Shown here in pieces: positions 27,798-37,580 of a stretch of 64,000 nt of DNA. Where the stretch lies: NCBI RefSeq assembly GCF_004353915.1, contig NZ_SMRP01000003.1, positions 488,841-552,840 of the forward strand, read 5' to 3'. The position numbers were made by a program, and so were the translations under genes. Source of the stretch: Paraburkholderia silviterrae (GTDB lineage Bacteria; Pseudomonadota; Gammaproteobacteria; Burkholderiales; Burkholderiaceae). The notes below the pieces were generated by a model, which saw only the letters and a list, made by a program, of their open reading frames with translations, was not told the origin of the DNA and searched no databases. Each line of letters begins with the position of its first letter. The first letter of the stretch is position 1.

Positions 27798-28410
27798 CTT
27801 CGCCGTCCTCGTCGGTATCTGCGTGCGGGCGCTGGTTCGCCGCCTCCAGCGGATCGTCGGCGCCCTGGCGGCTCATGTCCTTGATCCACTGGAACAGCTC
27901 GCGGAAGTACTTCGGCGGGCGGCCTTGCTGCTGCTCGCGGCGCGCGTTGCGGATCAGCGTGCGGCCTTCCTGCGGATCGGCCGCCGGATGCGCGTGGATG
28001 AAGGCGGTGAGCGCGGCGTCGTCGGCGAGCAGCTTTTCGCGCGTGCGCTCGATCCAGTGCAGGCGCGCCGTGGCGGCCTTGTTCACGCCGCGGTGCTCGT
28101 CGAGGGCGGTGCGCAGCGCGGCGACCTCGTCCTCGCGCAGGCCGCGCATCATGCGGCCGACGTACTGGAGCTGGCGGCGCTTGCCTTCGTGGTCGGTGAT
28201 GCGGCGTGCCTCGTGGACGGCGTCGGCGAGGTCTTCCGTCATGGGCATGCGCTTGAGCGCGTCTTTGGGCAGCTCGACGAGCGCAATGCCCAGCTCCTGG
28301 AGCGCGGTCATTTCGCGCTTGAGCTGCGATTTGCTCGGGCGATCGTAACCGTTGTCGTCCTGGTCGGCGGCAACGTCGTTCATGGGTTGAATGCGGGTTT
28401 TGCGTTTCAT
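27784..28410 (-). CDS. darP: Ribosome biogenesis factor DarP (YjgA/DUF615)
   Basis: A 208-residue DUF615 protein; the E. coli homologue (YjgA/DarP) binds the 50S subunit during assembly. Core '[20 protein letters not shown]' through '[20 protein letters not shown]'. The C-terminus is very acidic ('[11 protein letters not shown]'). The start at 28410 was chosen; ATG 28383 ('MNDVAAD') is possible. Often found next to pmbA, which is divergent here. Confidence 0.9.
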   Translation of the reverse strand: MKRKTRIQPMNDVAADQDDNGYDRPSKSQLKREMTALQELGIALVELPKDALKRMPMTEDLADAVHEARRITDHEGKRRQLQYVGRMMRGLREDEVAALRTALDEHRGVNKAATARLHWIERTREKLLADDAALTAFIHAHPAADPQEGRTLIRNARREQQQGRPPKYFRELFQWIKDMSRQGADDPLEAANQRPHADTDEDGEDDEA

Positions 28411-28713
28411 GACGCGTATTGTAGCGTGCGCGCGCGCTCCGTTCGGGCTGTGCGGGCTCGCCGTGCAGGGCCGCTGCGCGTGAGTTCCGGGCTTGCGCGG
28501 CCCGCGCGCGGGGTGGCAGGTGCGATGGCGTGATTGCGAGCGGCTGGCGGGCGCAGGCGGGAGGCGCCTGCCCAGCGACGTCAATGCGCCTGCGGTGCGC
28601 GTTCGCATACCTTGCTATGATCGCGGAACGCGCCTTTTAGCGAGGCGCATGATCCGATACACCCGATACACGACAAGCGGGCCGCACCGGCCCGAAACCG
28701 GACCGTAACGACA
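28411..28713. other. Divergent intergenic region darP/pmbA
   Basis: 303 bp without a supported gene. It holds an extended -10-like TGCTATGAT (28613-28621) oriented towards pmbA, and an AT-rich TGTATCGG-type stretch. No -35 is convincing. Confidence 0.4.
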
Positions 28714-30084
28714 ATGGCTGCAGACATCGAAGCCCGGCAACGTTTTTTCCCGCACACCCAGGACGAGCTGAAGGAGATCGCGTCGGACATTCTCCGTCAC
28801 GCGAAGGCGCTCGGCGCGAGCGACGCCGCGACGGAAATCTCCGAAGGCGATGGCCTGTCGGTTTCCGTGCGGCGCGGCGAAGTCGAGACGATCGAGCACA
28901 ACCGCGACAAGTCGGTCGGCGTGACCGTCTACCTCGGCAACAAGCGCGGCAATGCGAGCACCTCGGATTTTTCCGCGCAGGCGCTCAAGGACACCGTGGC
29001 GGCTGCCTACAACATCGCGCGCTTCACCGCGGACGACGACTGCGCCGGTCTCGCCGACCCCGAATTGCTGGAAACCGCGCCGCGCGACCTCGACCTCTAT
29101 CACCCGTGGAGCCTTACGGCCGACGAGGCCGTCGAGATCGCGCGCCGCGCCGAGGACGCCGCATTCGCGACCGACCGCCGCGTGACCAACTCGGAAGGCG
29201 CGAGCGTCTCGGCGCAGCATTCGCAGTTCGTGCTCGCCACCTCGGGCGGCTTCATGCACGGCTACCCCTATTCGCGCCACTACATCGCGTGCGCACCCAT
29301 TGCAGGCACGGGCCGCAGCATGCAGCGCGATGACTGGTACACCTCGCGGCGCAGCGCGAGCGAGCTCGCAACGCCTGAGTCGGTCGGCCGCTATGCCGCC
29401 GAGCGTGCTCTCTCTCGCCTGAATGCGCGCGGGCTCGACACGCGCAAGGTGCCGGTGCTGTTCGAGGCGCCGGTCGCGGCGGGCCTGCTCGGCGCGTTCG
29501 TGCAGGCCACGAGCGGCGGCGCGCTCTATCGCAAGACCTCGTTTCTCGTCGACAGTCTCGGCAAGCCGGTGTTCGCGCCGCATATCCAGGTCGTCGAGGA
29601 CCCGCACGTGGCGCGCGCCGCGGGCAGCGCGCCCTTCGACGAGGAAGGCGTGCGCACGCAACGGCGCGAAGTCGTGAAGGACGGTGTGGTGCAGGGCTAT
29701 TTCCTGTCGTCGTATTCGGCGCGCAAGCTCGGCATGCAGACGACCGGCAACGCGGGCGGCTCGCATAACCTGCGGCTGCAAAGCTCGCTCACGAACCCCG
29801 AAGACGACTTCGAGGCCATGCTCAGGAAGCTCGGCACGGGCCTCTTGCTCACGGAGCTGATGGGGCAGGGCGTGAACATGGTGACGGGCGACTATTCGCG
29901 CGGCGCCTCGGGCTTCTGGGTCGAGAACGGCAAGATTCAGTATCCGGTCGAGGAGATCACGGTGGCGTCCACGCTGCAGGAGATGTTCCGCCACATCGTC
30001 GCGGTGGGCGCGGATACGCTCGCGCGCGGTACGCGCCAGACCGGCTCGGTGCTGGTCGAGCGCATGACGGTGGCGGGGCAGTAA
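28714..30084 (+). CDS. pmbA: Metalloprotease PmbA (TldE)
   Basis: A 456-residue member of the TldD/PmbA family. TldD and TldE form a protease that matures microcin B17 and degrades CcdA in E. coli; PmbA/TldE is the partner lacking its own metal ligands. Core segments are 'GDGLSVSVRRGEVETIEHNRD', 'NSEGASVSAQHSQ' and 'VVKDGVVQGYFLSSYSARKLGM'. Normal length. tldD is not in this window. Ends at a terminator shared with folA. Confidence 0.94.
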   Translation: MAADIEARQRFFPHTQDELKEIASDILRHAKALGASDAATEISEGDGLSVSVRRGEVETIEHNRDKSVGVTVYLGNKRGNASTSDFSAQALKDTVAAAYNIARFTADDDCAGLADPELLETAPRDLDLYHPWSLTADEAVEIARRAEDAAFATDRRVTNSEGASVSAQHSQFVLATSGGFMHGYPYSRHYIACAPIAGTGRSMQRDDWYTSRRSASELATPESVGRYAAERALSRLNARGLDTRKVPVLFEAPVAAGLLGAFVQATSGGALYRKTSFLVDSLGKPVFAPHIQVVEDPHVARAAGSAPFDEEGVRTQRREVVKDGVVQGYFLSSYSARKLGMQTTGNAGGSHNLRLQSSLTNPEDDFEAMLRKLGTGLLLTELMGQGVNMVTGDYSRGASGFWVENGKIQYPVEEITVASTLQEMFRHIVAVGADTLARGTRQTGSVLVERMTVAGQ

Positions 30085-30132
30085 GCGCCCGCGGCGCGTT
30101 TTGCGCGCCCGCGTTCTCACCCATCAACGCAC

Positions 30133-30164
30133 AAACGGCACGCCAAGGCGTGCCGTTTCTGTTT
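30133..30164. terminator. Bidirectional terminator pmbA/folA
   Basis: Perfect 12-bp stem AAACGGCACGCC/GGCGTGCCGTTT (30133-30144, 30147-30158) with an AA loop and T's after it. Confidence 0.9.
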
Positions 30165-30196
30165 TCACGTACCGATGCGCGCGCGTTTTTCGGCGC

Positions 30197-30694
30197 TCAA
30201 TCGCGCCGCTCGTACGTCACGAACGCGAAGTCGAAGTTGTTGGGCGCATTCGCGTGCAGCGTTTCGCGCGCCGTCTCGCGCCAGTGCGCTGGATCGGGCG
30301 CGGGGAAGGTGGCATCGCCCTCGAAATCCGTGGCGATCTCCGTGACGATCAGCTTGTGCGCGAGCGCGATGCCTTGCGCGTAGAGCTGCGCGCCGCCGAT
30401 CAGGAACGCCTCGGGCGCCTGATCCTGTGCCGCGAGCGCGAGCGCGGCTTCGAGGCTCGTGACCGTGTCGCAGCCGGGAAAGCGCTTCGTGGCGTCGCGC
30501 GTGACGACGATGTTGCGGCGGCCGGGCAGCGCGCGGCCGATCGATTCATGCGTCTTGCGGCCCATCACGATGGGCGCGCCCATGGTGGTGCGCTTGAAGA
30601 AGGCAAGGTCCTCGGGCAGCCGCCAGGGCAGCTCGTTGTCGCGGCCGATCACGCCGTTGCGGGCGCGAGCGACGATCAGGGTGAGCGTCGTCAT
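30197..30694 (-). CDS. folA: Dihydrofolate reductase
   Basis: A 165-residue type I DHFR, which regenerates tetrahydrofolate with NADPH. Family landmarks are '[21 protein letters not shown]' (substrate site with the acidic residue), '[20 protein letters not shown]' and 'FLIGGAQLY'. thyA, its functional partner and frequent genomic neighbour, lies 11 kb away beyond the amyloid locus. Confidence 0.96.
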   Translation of the reverse strand: MTTLTLIVARARNGVIGRDNELPWRLPEDLAFFKRTTMGAPIVMGRKTHESIGRALPGRRNIVVTRDATKRFPGCDTVTSLEAALALAAQDQAPEAFLIGGAQLYAQGIALAHKLIVTEIATDFEGDATFPAPDPAHWRETARETLHANAPNNFDFAFVTYERRD

Positions 30695-30827
30695 CGAGAA
30701 ATGGGAAGTGCGTTGGAATGGAAAAAGCCCGTCGCACCGATTCTACCCGACGCTCTCGCTGCCACCCCCTTGCCGCCGACGGCAGCGCTGCTGCGCGAGC
30801 GCGCGGCAGCGCCCCGGCCCCGCAGCG

Positions 30828-32417
30828 TCAAGCTTGTGGCTCGGGCGGCAGGTCCGGTTGATTCTCCGCTTCGCCGCCGAAGATCGTCTTCTCGTCGCGC
30901 AGCCCGTGCGTGCCCATGAGCCGGTACAGCGTCACGCGCGAGATGCCGAGGTCGGTGGCCGCTTCGGTCAGGCGATGGCGATGGCGCAGCAGCGCGGCCT
31001 CGATCGCGCGTTTTTCCGCGGCCTCGCGCGCCTGGGCGAGCGTCACGGTCTGCTGCTCGGTGAACTGATCGAGATCGAGATCCTCGGCCGAGATCAGCTT
31101 GCTTTCGGCCATCACGATCGCGCGCCGCACACGGTTGATGAGCTCGCGCACGTTGCCGGGCCAGTTGTAGTTGTACATGGCCTCGATCGCATCGGGCGTG
31201 AAGCCGCGGATCCTGCGCGCGCTGTCCTGCTTGAACTTGCGCAGCACATGGTGCGCGAGAATTTCGATGTCCTTGCCACGCGCGCGCAGCGGCGGCTCGT
31301 CCACGCGCAGCACGCACAGGCGGTGAAACAGGTCCGCCCTGAAGCGTCCGTCGCGCATGGCGGCTTCGAGGTCGACGTGGGTGGCCGCAATGATGCGCAC
31401 GTCCACGGGAATCTGCTCGTGGCCACCGAGGCGCTCGATCTTGCCCTCCTGAAGAAAGCGCAACAGGCTCGCCTGGCTTTCCATCGGCAGGTCGCCGATT
31501 TCATCGAGAAAGAGCGTGCCGCCGTTGGCCGCTTCCACGCGTCCGATCTTGCGCTGGTTCGCGCCCGTGAACGCGCCGCGCTCGTAGCCGAACAATTCGG
31601 ATTGCAGAAGATGATGCGGGATCGCGCCGCAGTTGATCGGCACGAACGGCGCCTTGCGGCGCGGCGAGCGCTCGTGGATCGCGAGCGCGGTAAGCTCCTT
31701 GCCGGTGCCCGACTCACCCGAGATGAACACGCTCGCGTCCGTGTTCGCCACCTTGCGGATGGTGCGAAAGAGCTGCTGCATCGCCTCGCAGGTGCCCACC
31801 ATTTCGTCTTCGTCCTGACTCGCGGCGGCTGCTGCTGGCGCATCGTCGAGGTCGCACAGCGTGACCATGCCGAACGCGTGGCCCACGAGGTAGTCGAGCG
31901 TTGCATGCGCGACCGGCAGATGCACATAGTCGAAGCAGTATTGGCGGATCAGGCGCCGCACTTCGGGGTCGGTGAGACGCTTGGCGTCGGTGAGTGCGAT
32001 CCAGCCCACCTGCTGCAGCCGCAGCACCGCCTCGAGGCCGGCCAGGTCGCGCGCCGCGAACCCGGTCAGGTCGACGATGCCCGCGCACGTCGGCTCGGCT
32101 TTGGCGAGGCGCGTCGCTTCGTGCGCGCTCTTGGCCGTCGCGACTTCCCAGCCGCGGCTGCGCAGATACGCGCCGAGCTGAGTGTCCGGCACGCGCGCGA
32201 CGTACAGCAGCATGCGGTCGATATCGGCAATCGGTCTGCCATCGGGCTCGCGGGCCGCGGCGTCGAACCCGAGCGGCCCGGTGCTTGCCGCTTCGTCCGC
32301 CGCTGTGGCGTGGCGGGGCGGCGCTCCTGCCGGGGCGAGCCGCTGGCCCGCCCCGGCCAAAGGTGTCACGGTGGCGCCCAGATGTGAGGAATCGCGCACG
32401 ATCGACCTCGTTTTCAT
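30828..32417 (-). CDS. VpsR-type sigma-54-dependent activator, last gene of the amyloid operon
   Basis: A 529-residue enhancer-binding protein. An N-terminal receiver-like VpsR domain (~65-195) is followed by the AAA+ domain with Walker A 'GESGTGKE' (Lys240), 'GAFTGA' (~280, the sigma-54 contact loop) and '[12 protein letters not shown]', then a C-terminal Fis-type HTH ('[19 protein letters not shown]'). Its ATG overlaps the stop of the barrel gene (ATGA), so it is translated with the operon and may act as positive feedback. Relatives (VpsR, Burkholderia BerB) respond to c-di-GMP and control biofilm matrix; that response is not shown here. Close paralogue of the gene at 39922. Confidence 0.92.
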   Translation of the reverse strand: MKTRSIVRDSSHLGATVTPLAGAGQRLAPAGAPPRHATAADEAASTGPLGFDAAAREPDGRPIADIDRMLLYVARVPDTQLGAYLRSRGWEVATAKSAHEATRLAKAEPTCAGIVDLTGFAARDLAGLEAVLRLQQVGWIALTDAKRLTDPEVRRLIRQYCFDYVHLPVAHATLDYLVGHAFGMVTLCDLDDAPAAAAASQDEDEMVGTCEAMQQLFRTIRKVANTDASVFISGESGTGKELTALAIHERSPRRKAPFVPINCGAIPHHLLQSELFGYERGAFTGANQRKIGRVEAANGGTLFLDEIGDLPMESQASLLRFLQEGKIERLGGHEQIPVDVRIIAATHVDLEAAMRDGRFRADLFHRLCVLRVDEPPLRARGKDIEILAHHVLRKFKQDSARRIRGFTPDAIEAMYNYNWPGNVRELINRVRRAIVMAESKLISAEDLDLDQFTEQQTVTLAQAREAAEKRAIEAALLRHRHRLTEAATDLGISRVTLYRLMGTHGLRDEKTIFGGEAENQPDLPPEPQA

Positions 32418-33904
32418 CAGAAGGTGTAGGGGAACCGCACGCCGACGACGAAGTTCGGCGCGTCGGGCGTGAGGCCCACCGACACCGCACCGTTGATCGT
32501 CAGGTGCTTGTTGACCACGTGATTCAGGCCGAAGTTGAGCACCGAGGCCGTGGTCTCGCTGCCCGGCACGCCAGTCCAGCTGCCGCCGGGCACCTTGGTT
32601 TTCGACTGCGGCTCGATCGCCATCGTATAGGAGATGCTGGCCGAGTCCTTGTCGGAGAAGGCGAGCGCGACGCCGCCGCCGAACTGCACGATGTCGCCGA
32701 GCTTGACGTCGGCGGGCTCGGTCTGCCCGACGACCGACGAGATGTCGGCGAACGAGCGCGAGATGTTGTAGGTGTACGAGAGGCTGCCGAACAGCACGAC
32801 CGGGTCGTAGGTCTTCAGCACCGACAGGCCCGCCGTGACGTTCCAGAAGCCCGTGCCGGTGGGCAGCTTGCTCGGCGCGACGAGGTTGGTGTTGTCGGGC
32901 GTGAGCTGTTGCAACTTGATGCCGAACGGCGAGGTGCCGGTGGGCGTCTTCACGCGCAAGCTGCCGACCACGTCGGGCAGGTTGTTGGTCTCCTTCAGGA
33001 ACTGATAGTAGATCCCGAAGTTCACGTCGCCGATCGCGTTGGAGTTGACGGACGCATCGGAGAGCGAGTTCGCCGAGCCGCCCGCGCCGCCCACGATGAA
33101 GCTGCTGTGGCGGTAGATGTAGGGCACGTCGACGTCGATGCTCATGCGGTCGGTGAGGCCGTACCGCGTGTCGAGGTCGGCCATGATCTGGTGAGACTTC
33201 GTCTCGCCCAGATTGATGTTGCCGAGGAAGATCGCGTCCAGCGCGAGGAAGCCCGAGAGCTGTAGCTGACGGCGGTCGTAGTAGGTGTCGCTGATGCCCC
33301 AGTCCAGCGTGAGCTTGTGGTCGAAGAGCGGCGCATGCTCGCGCTGCACGACCGCTTCCTCCGCCTGGGTGCGGGTGGGCTCGGCGTTCTTTTGCGTCTC
33401 GCCCACGGTCGGGCTGCCGTTCGGGTTGACGCCGACGGGCGCGCCTTGCTGCGGCCCGCTTGCGGCCGAGGAGCCGGTGGCGCCATTGGTTGTGCCACTG
33501 TCGGGCGACGGCGGGTTCACCGGCACGCCCGTGGCGGTGCCGGTGAGCGAGCCTGGCGCGGTGGCGCCAGGCAGCGCCTGCGCGAGCGGCGGCAGCGGCA
33601 CGGGCAGGCCGTCCGCGCCGGGTTGCTCGGCGACGCTCGTGGCGGAGGCGGCGTCCGGCGTAGCGGCGCCCGGCATGCCGCGCCCGCGTTGCGCCATTTC
33701 GAGATTCGTGACCTGGCGCTCGAGAGACTGGATCTGCCGTTGCTGCTCATCGACCACACGCATGAGCGTGTTGAGCCGGTCTTCGACAGACTGGCTTTGC
33801 AGCGCCTGCGCATTGGCGGTTTGCGCGAGCGTGAAGAGCAGGACTGCTGCTGGAATGGCGGCCAGCGTCAAGCGCGGCACCGCCGTTTTGTACATTGTGG
33901 TCAT
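32417..33904 (-). CDS. FapF-like outer-membrane barrel with coiled coil
   Basis: A 495-residue protein. The signal peptide ends at 'QTANA' (~32). A coiled coil at ~38-72 ('VEDRLNTLMRVVDEQQRQIQ') comes next, then a Pro/Gly/Ser/Thr-rich linker (~75-170), and a ~310-residue beta-barrel with alternating strands ending in 'FVVGVRFPYTF' (terminal aromatic, as for outer-membrane proteins). FapF of Pseudomonas has the same plan: coiled coil plus 12-strand barrel that exports amyloid subunits. Position (last structural gene) also fits. By sequence alone it could also be called a 'phenol MetA-pathway' transporter. ATG 33904 was preferred to GTG 33991 for the signal peptide. Confidence 0.78.
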   Translation of the reverse strand: MTTMYKTAVPRLTLAAIPAAVLLFTLAQTANAQALQSQSVEDRLNTLMRVVDEQQRQIQSLERQVTNLEMAQRGRGMPGAATPDAASATSVAEQPGADGLPVPLPPLAQALPGATAPGSLTGTATGVPVNPPSPDSGTTNGATGSSAASGPQQGAPVGVNPNGSPTVGETQKNAEPTRTQAEEAVVQREHAPLFDHKLTLDWGISDTYYDRRQLQLSGFLALDAIFLGNINLGETKSHQIMADLDTRYGLTDRMSIDVDVPYIYRHSSFIVGGAGGSANSLSDASVNSNAIGDVNFGIYYQFLKETNNLPDVVGSLRVKTPTGTSPFGIKLQQLTPDNTNLVAPSKLPTGTGFWNVTAGLSVLKTYDPVVLFGSLSYTYNISRSFADISSVVGQTEPADVKLGDIVQFGGGVALAFSDKDSASISYTMAIEPQSKTKVPGGSWTGVPGSETTASVLNFGLNHVVNKHLTINGAVSVGLTPDAPNFVVGVRFPYTF

Positions 33905-34094
33905 TCTTTTCCCCCGGATCGAACACGGGCATACGACAGAACCTTCTGGTTCCGCGCCCCGCACCGTCGATACGCTTGTTTGATGCTTCACGCGATCTGC
34001 TAGCCCGCGTGTAGTGCTTTCTGTGATCTCTCCTCGTTTTGGCCGTCGTTGGCGGTGGGCGGCAGATAGTTGATGAAATGGGCGGCGCTTTTTG

Positions 34095-35120
34095 TTAGCG
34101 GGTGTTGCGTAGAGCCTGTAATACGCCGGCCTGACGAATCATTTGTGCGCTTAGTTGCTGCGTCTGCAGACTGAGCTGTAGCTGATTGGCGACGTGCTGG
34201 TTGTTGCCAGCGATCTGGAGCAACTGGGCGATGGCGCCCGCCTGCTGCGTGCTGCTCGGCAAGATGTTCTGTGTCGCCATTCCGGCGGGCGTCTGCAGCG
34301 TGACGTTGACGCCGTTGTTGCCGAACGCGATGCCGGCCTTGATGGTGCCCGCCGCGTTCGATGCCGATGCGCTCGGCTGATTGGTGCCCGCCGCGTTCGA
34401 TGCCGATGCGCTCGGCTGATTGGCGCCCGCCGCGGTCGATGCTGATGCGCTCGGCTGATTGGCGCCCGCCGCATTCGATGCCGATGCGCTCGGCTGATTG
34501 GCGCCCGCCGCGGTCGATGCCGATGCGCTTGGCTGATTGGCGCCCGCCATGCTGGCGAGCTGCGCGGCGCTGTTATTGGTGCCGGTACTGGCCGAATTGC
34601 TGTAGTCGATGGTCGCGGCGTTGGAGCCGACATTGTTGTTGCCGGCGACCTGCGTGATCTGCGATACGCCGTTGACCAACACGTTCTGGCCGCCAGAAGC
34701 CGACGTCTTCGGGGTGGCGCCGCTATTGGCCGCGTTCGTGCCGCCCGGTACCGGGTCGGTGACGTGGGCGGTGGTTTGCACACTGGCGCTCAACTGGTTG
34801 ACCGCGTTCTGCGCGACCGTGAGCGCGCCTTGCGCTATGGCGCTCGCGCCGTTGGGCAACTGCCATTGCGACAGCACGTTGAGCACGAAGCCGGAGATCA
34901 TGTCGCTGCCGGCATACTTGCCGGTCTGATGCGCGAGCACGTCGTCGCCCACGGGCTCGCAGCGCACGGGCTGCGCTTCGGGGCCGCCCACCGAGAGGAA
35001 CGCGGGCACGGCAGCCTGGGTATCGGCAAGGCTCTCGGCGGCGCACGCACTGCTTGAGCAAGCGCAGGCGAGCGCGTAGAGCGCTGCCGCAATGCCACAC
35101 TGTGAGAGGTTGCGGTTCAT
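34095..35120 (-). CDS. FapE-like secreted protein with tandem repeats
   Basis: A 341-residue exported protein (signal peptide to ~28, rich in Cys/Ala). Residues 59-67 read 'DDVLAHQTG', followed by 'DMISGFVLNVLSQWQLPNG', which resembles the conserved start of FapE proteins. The middle holds five 13-residue repeats GANQPSASAS(T/N)AA (~193-259). The C-terminus is Gln-rich ('AIAQLLQIAGNNQHVANQLQ'). It lies between the C39 peptidase (14 bp upstream) and the barrel gene. It could be a minor fibre component or chaperone; the FapE assignment rests mainly on position and weak similarity. Confidence 0.65.
   Translation of the reverse strand: MNRNLSQCGIAAALYALACACSSSACAAESLADTQAAVPAFLSVGGPEAQPVRCEPVGDDVLAHQTGKYAGSDMISGFVLNVLSQWQLPNGASAIAQGALTVAQNAVNQLSASVQTTAHVTDPVPGGTNAANSGATPKTSASGGQNVLVNGVSQITQVAGNNNVGSNAATIDYSNSASTGTNNSAAQLASMAGANQPSASASTAAGANQPSASASNAAGANQPSASASTAAGANQPSASASNAAGTNQPSASASNAAGTIKAGIAFGNNGVNVTLQTPAGMATQNILPSSTQQAGAIAQLLQIAGNNQHVANQLQLSLQTQQLSAQMIRQAGVLQALRNTR
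34345..34545 (-). repeat. Five 39-bp tandem repeats in the FapE-like gene
   Basis: Five nearly identical, in-frame 39-bp units encode GANQPSASASTAA or the Asn variant (T and N alternate, with GTNQ in the last two). Because the unit is a multiple of three, copy-number changes would lengthen or shorten the protein without breaking the frame. Confidence 0.92.
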
Positions 35121-35134
35121 GACTCGTCAGGACT

Positions 35135-35854
35135 TCAGAACATCACGGCCTTATCGAGGCCGTATTCGAAGAAGGGAGTCGGGGCCGAGCCGTTGAGCAG
35201 GGCGTTCTCGCGCAGCTTCAGAGCGAGCGACTCGTTGTTCTGCAACAGCGGAGAGTCCTCCAGAAACGGTTTGCCGAGCACAGCGAAGACGAGTCCGTTC
35301 CATGTCTTCGCGAAGTCGTCCTCGGCGACGATACGGTTGCCGAGCGCGGGGTCCGCGATGAAGACGCGGCCGTTCTCGGCATGCTTGACGATCACGAAGT
35401 GCTCGTACCCATCGATGTTCATGAGCACGAGCACGGGAATTTGCAGGTGATAAAGCGCGTCGGTGTTGACGCGAAAGCCCCGGCCGCGCAGGCCGATCGT
35501 TTCGACGAACTTCTTCATGTCGAGCATGGAGAAGCCGTTTTTCACGACCACTTCGGGCGTGGAGAACACCATCATGCGGCGGATCAGCTCCGGTTCCGGG
35601 ATGTCGATGCCATAGCCGTACTTCAGCAGCGTCGCGAGCGCCGCAGCGCCGCAGCTATAGTCGTATTGCTGGGTGACGACGCTGTTGTAGCGAATGTCGC
35701 GCATCGAGTGGAGCGGCAACTTGATCGGCACGCCGACCAGGTGGGTCGCATCGATGCTCGACTGCGCACGGCAAGGCACCCACGCCGCGGCGGCGGCGAG
35801 CGCCAGCGCGACAGCACACATCCTTGACGCCGGGGACGATGCGGACCCGGGCAT
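35135..35854 (-). CDS. C39 family cysteine peptidase (FapD-like)
   Basis: A 239-residue exported peptidase. After a signal peptide (~1-30) comes one papain-like C39 domain with Cys68 ('QYDYSCGAAALATLL'), His152 ('GYEHFVIVKH') and Asp168 ('FIADPALGNR'), the complete catalytic set. C39 domains usually cut double-glycine leaders inside ABC exporters; here the domain stands alone, as in FapD, which is needed for amyloid secretion in Pseudomonas. The extra C-terminal ~60 residues have no clear motif. Fourth-from-last structural position in the operon matches fapD. Confidence 0.85.
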   Translation of the reverse strand: MPGSASSPASRMCAVALALAAAAAWVPCRAQSSIDATHLVGVPIKLPLHSMRDIRYNSVVTQQYDYSCGAAALATLLKYGYGIDIPEPELIRRMMVFSTPEVVVKNGFSMLDMKKFVETIGLRGRGFRVNTDALYHLQIPVLVLMNIDGYEHFVIVKHAENGRVFIADPALGNRIVAEDDFAKTWNGLVFAVLGKPFLEDSPLLQNNESLALKLRENALLNGSAPTPFFEYGLDKAVMF

Positions 35855-35969
35855 GGTGGTCTCCTGCTTGTGGTTTGCGCGCCGGCTGCTGTGTGTCAGC
35901 GGCCGGCGCGTCGGGGTACAGCTTTCGGTTGCAATTACGTCAGGACGGCTAAGTGATGCCTGGTGATGC

Positions 35970-37553
35970 TTAGTGGCCGTTGCTCATTGCAGCGATGGCC
36001 ATGCCGTTGTGCTGCAGATTGCCGATGCCGCCGGCAATGTTCACGCCGATATTGCCGCTCGCGCCGGTGAGCGTGTTGGCGCCGAGGCTAGCTGTGCCCT
36101 GGAACTGGCCCTTGGCGCGCATGTCGGAGTCTTGCACGTTGTTGTCGGTCGCGACCATCGCCGTCGTCTGGGCGCTGCCTGCGTTGGTGGCCGTCGTCAC
36201 GGAGCCGGCAAGGCTGTTGTTCTGCGCGTTGCCGATACCCGATGCGACGTTCACACCGACGTTGCCCGAGACGCCGGCAAGCGAGCCGTCACCCACAGAT
36301 GCGTTCAGATTGAAGTTTTTCACATTCGCAGTGCCGGCGGACGTCTGATTGTTGAAGATCTGAGCGTTACCGAACACATTGCCCATGTCGACGGAAGCGA
36401 GCGCGACGTCGTTGCTTTGCGCATTGTTGATGCCTTCCGCGATGTTCACGCCCAGGTTGCCCTGCACGCCGGTTGCCGCGCTCTTACCCGTGGTGGCGGT
36501 GAGCGTGCCGGCCTGTTGCGTGTCGGTATGCGTCGTGAGGTAGCCCGTCGTCGTATTGTTGACCGTGGTCATCGTGTCGTTCGTGCTATAGCCCCACGTA
36601 TTCTTTTCGCTCGAGGACGTCGAATACGAATGCGAGTGCGATTCCTTGCTCGTGCTCGCTTCGCTGAACTTATGCGAGTACGTTTCTTTCGACTGGCTCA
36701 TTCTGTCGCCCGAGCCGCCTTCCTGGGTCTTGACGGATGCGTTCAACGTGGCGTCGGCGTAGGCCGAATTCGTCGTGGTCTTGGTGTTGTCGACGTTGAG
36801 GGTATTGTTCGCGGACCATGTGTTGCCGACCTTCAGCGTGTTGCCGTCGTTATGCGAGTTGGTCTTCGTGTGCGACGTGCTTTCCGAACCGGTCAGCGTA
36901 AGGCCAGCCGAGCCGTTCTGCGAGTTGCCACTGCTCGACCACTTGGCGCCCAGCGTCAGCTTGCCGTTGCCGCTTTGCGAATGCGTCGACGTGTTCTTGC
37001 CAACGTTGCTGTACGTATTGGTGAAGCTGTTGCCGCCGTTGTCGCTGAAGTTGTTGGAGATCGTCGTATTCTTCGAGGTGCCGTCGTCGGCCTTGACGTG
37101 GACGTCTGCACTGATGCTCGCGTTGCGCGACTTGTCGAAGCTGTATTTGCTCGACGAGCTCTCGGAGGTCGAGGCATTGACATCATGCGTCTTCATCGAC
37201 GAACTCGACGACGACGACTTCGACTTCGTGGAGAACGAGTGGGTGTTGTAGTCGGAGTTCGTGCCCGTGCCGACCTGGCTGTACACGTTGTCGTCGTAGT
37301 TCGTCGTCACATTGCCGAACTGGTAGCTCTGCGCCTGCGGAATCAGCGTGCCGCCGGACGTGCTCTGGGTGTTGTTGATGACCGCGCCTGCCGTGCTGCT
37401 GACGCTGACGCAGCCGAACAGGCCGACAAACCCTTCGATGCCCACGACGTCGACCACGCCCGTGGCGTTGAAGAGGTAAGCGGTCTTCGGGCCTGCGAAA
37501 GCGGAACTTGCCACGGTCGCGAGGACGGCTGCTGCGATGAGGGTGCGCTTCAT
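35970..37553 (-). CDS. FapC-like major amyloid subunit candidate
   Basis: A 527-residue secreted protein (signal 'MKRTLIAAAVLATVASSAFA'). A central ~260 residues are dominated by Ser, Thr, Asn, Lys and His with little hydrophobic content. The C-terminal third has three repeats starting near residues 362, 427 and 497, each with the core GN(L/V/I)GVN(I/V)A-x-GI-x-N-x-Q-x-N. FapC proteins have three such amyloid repeats joined by variable linkers. The codon use is visibly less GC-rich than in the neighbours. The N-terminal 'VGIEGFVGLFGCVSVSSTAG' contains a lone Cys. It is separated by 27 bp from the preceding repeat protein gene. Confidence 0.75.
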   Translation of the reverse strand: MKRTLIAAAVLATVASSAFAGPKTAYLFNATGVVDVVGIEGFVGLFGCVSVSSTAGAVINNTQSTSGGTLIPQAQSYQFGNVTTNYDDNVYSQVGTGTNSDYNTHSFSTKSKSSSSSSSMKTHDVNASTSESSSSKYSFDKSRNASISADVHVKADDGTSKNTTISNNFSDNGGNSFTNTYSNVGKNTSTHSQSGNGKLTLGAKWSSSGNSQNGSAGLTLTGSESTSHTKTNSHNDGNTLKVGNTWSANNTLNVDNTKTTTNSAYADATLNASVKTQEGGSGDRMSQSKETYSHKFSEASTSKESHSHSYSTSSSEKNTWGYSTNDTMTTVNNTTTGYLTTHTDTQQAGTLTATTGKSAATGVQGNLGVNIAEGINNAQSNDVALASVDMGNVFGNAQIFNNQTSAGTANVKNFNLNASVGDGSLAGVSGNVGVNVASGIGNAQNNSLAGSVTTATNAGSAQTTAMVATDNNVQDSDMRAKGQFQGTASLGANTLTGASGNIGVNIAGGIGNLQHNGMAIAAMSNGH

Positions 37554-37580
37554 TTTTCGCTCCGATACTTGAGTGGTCAG

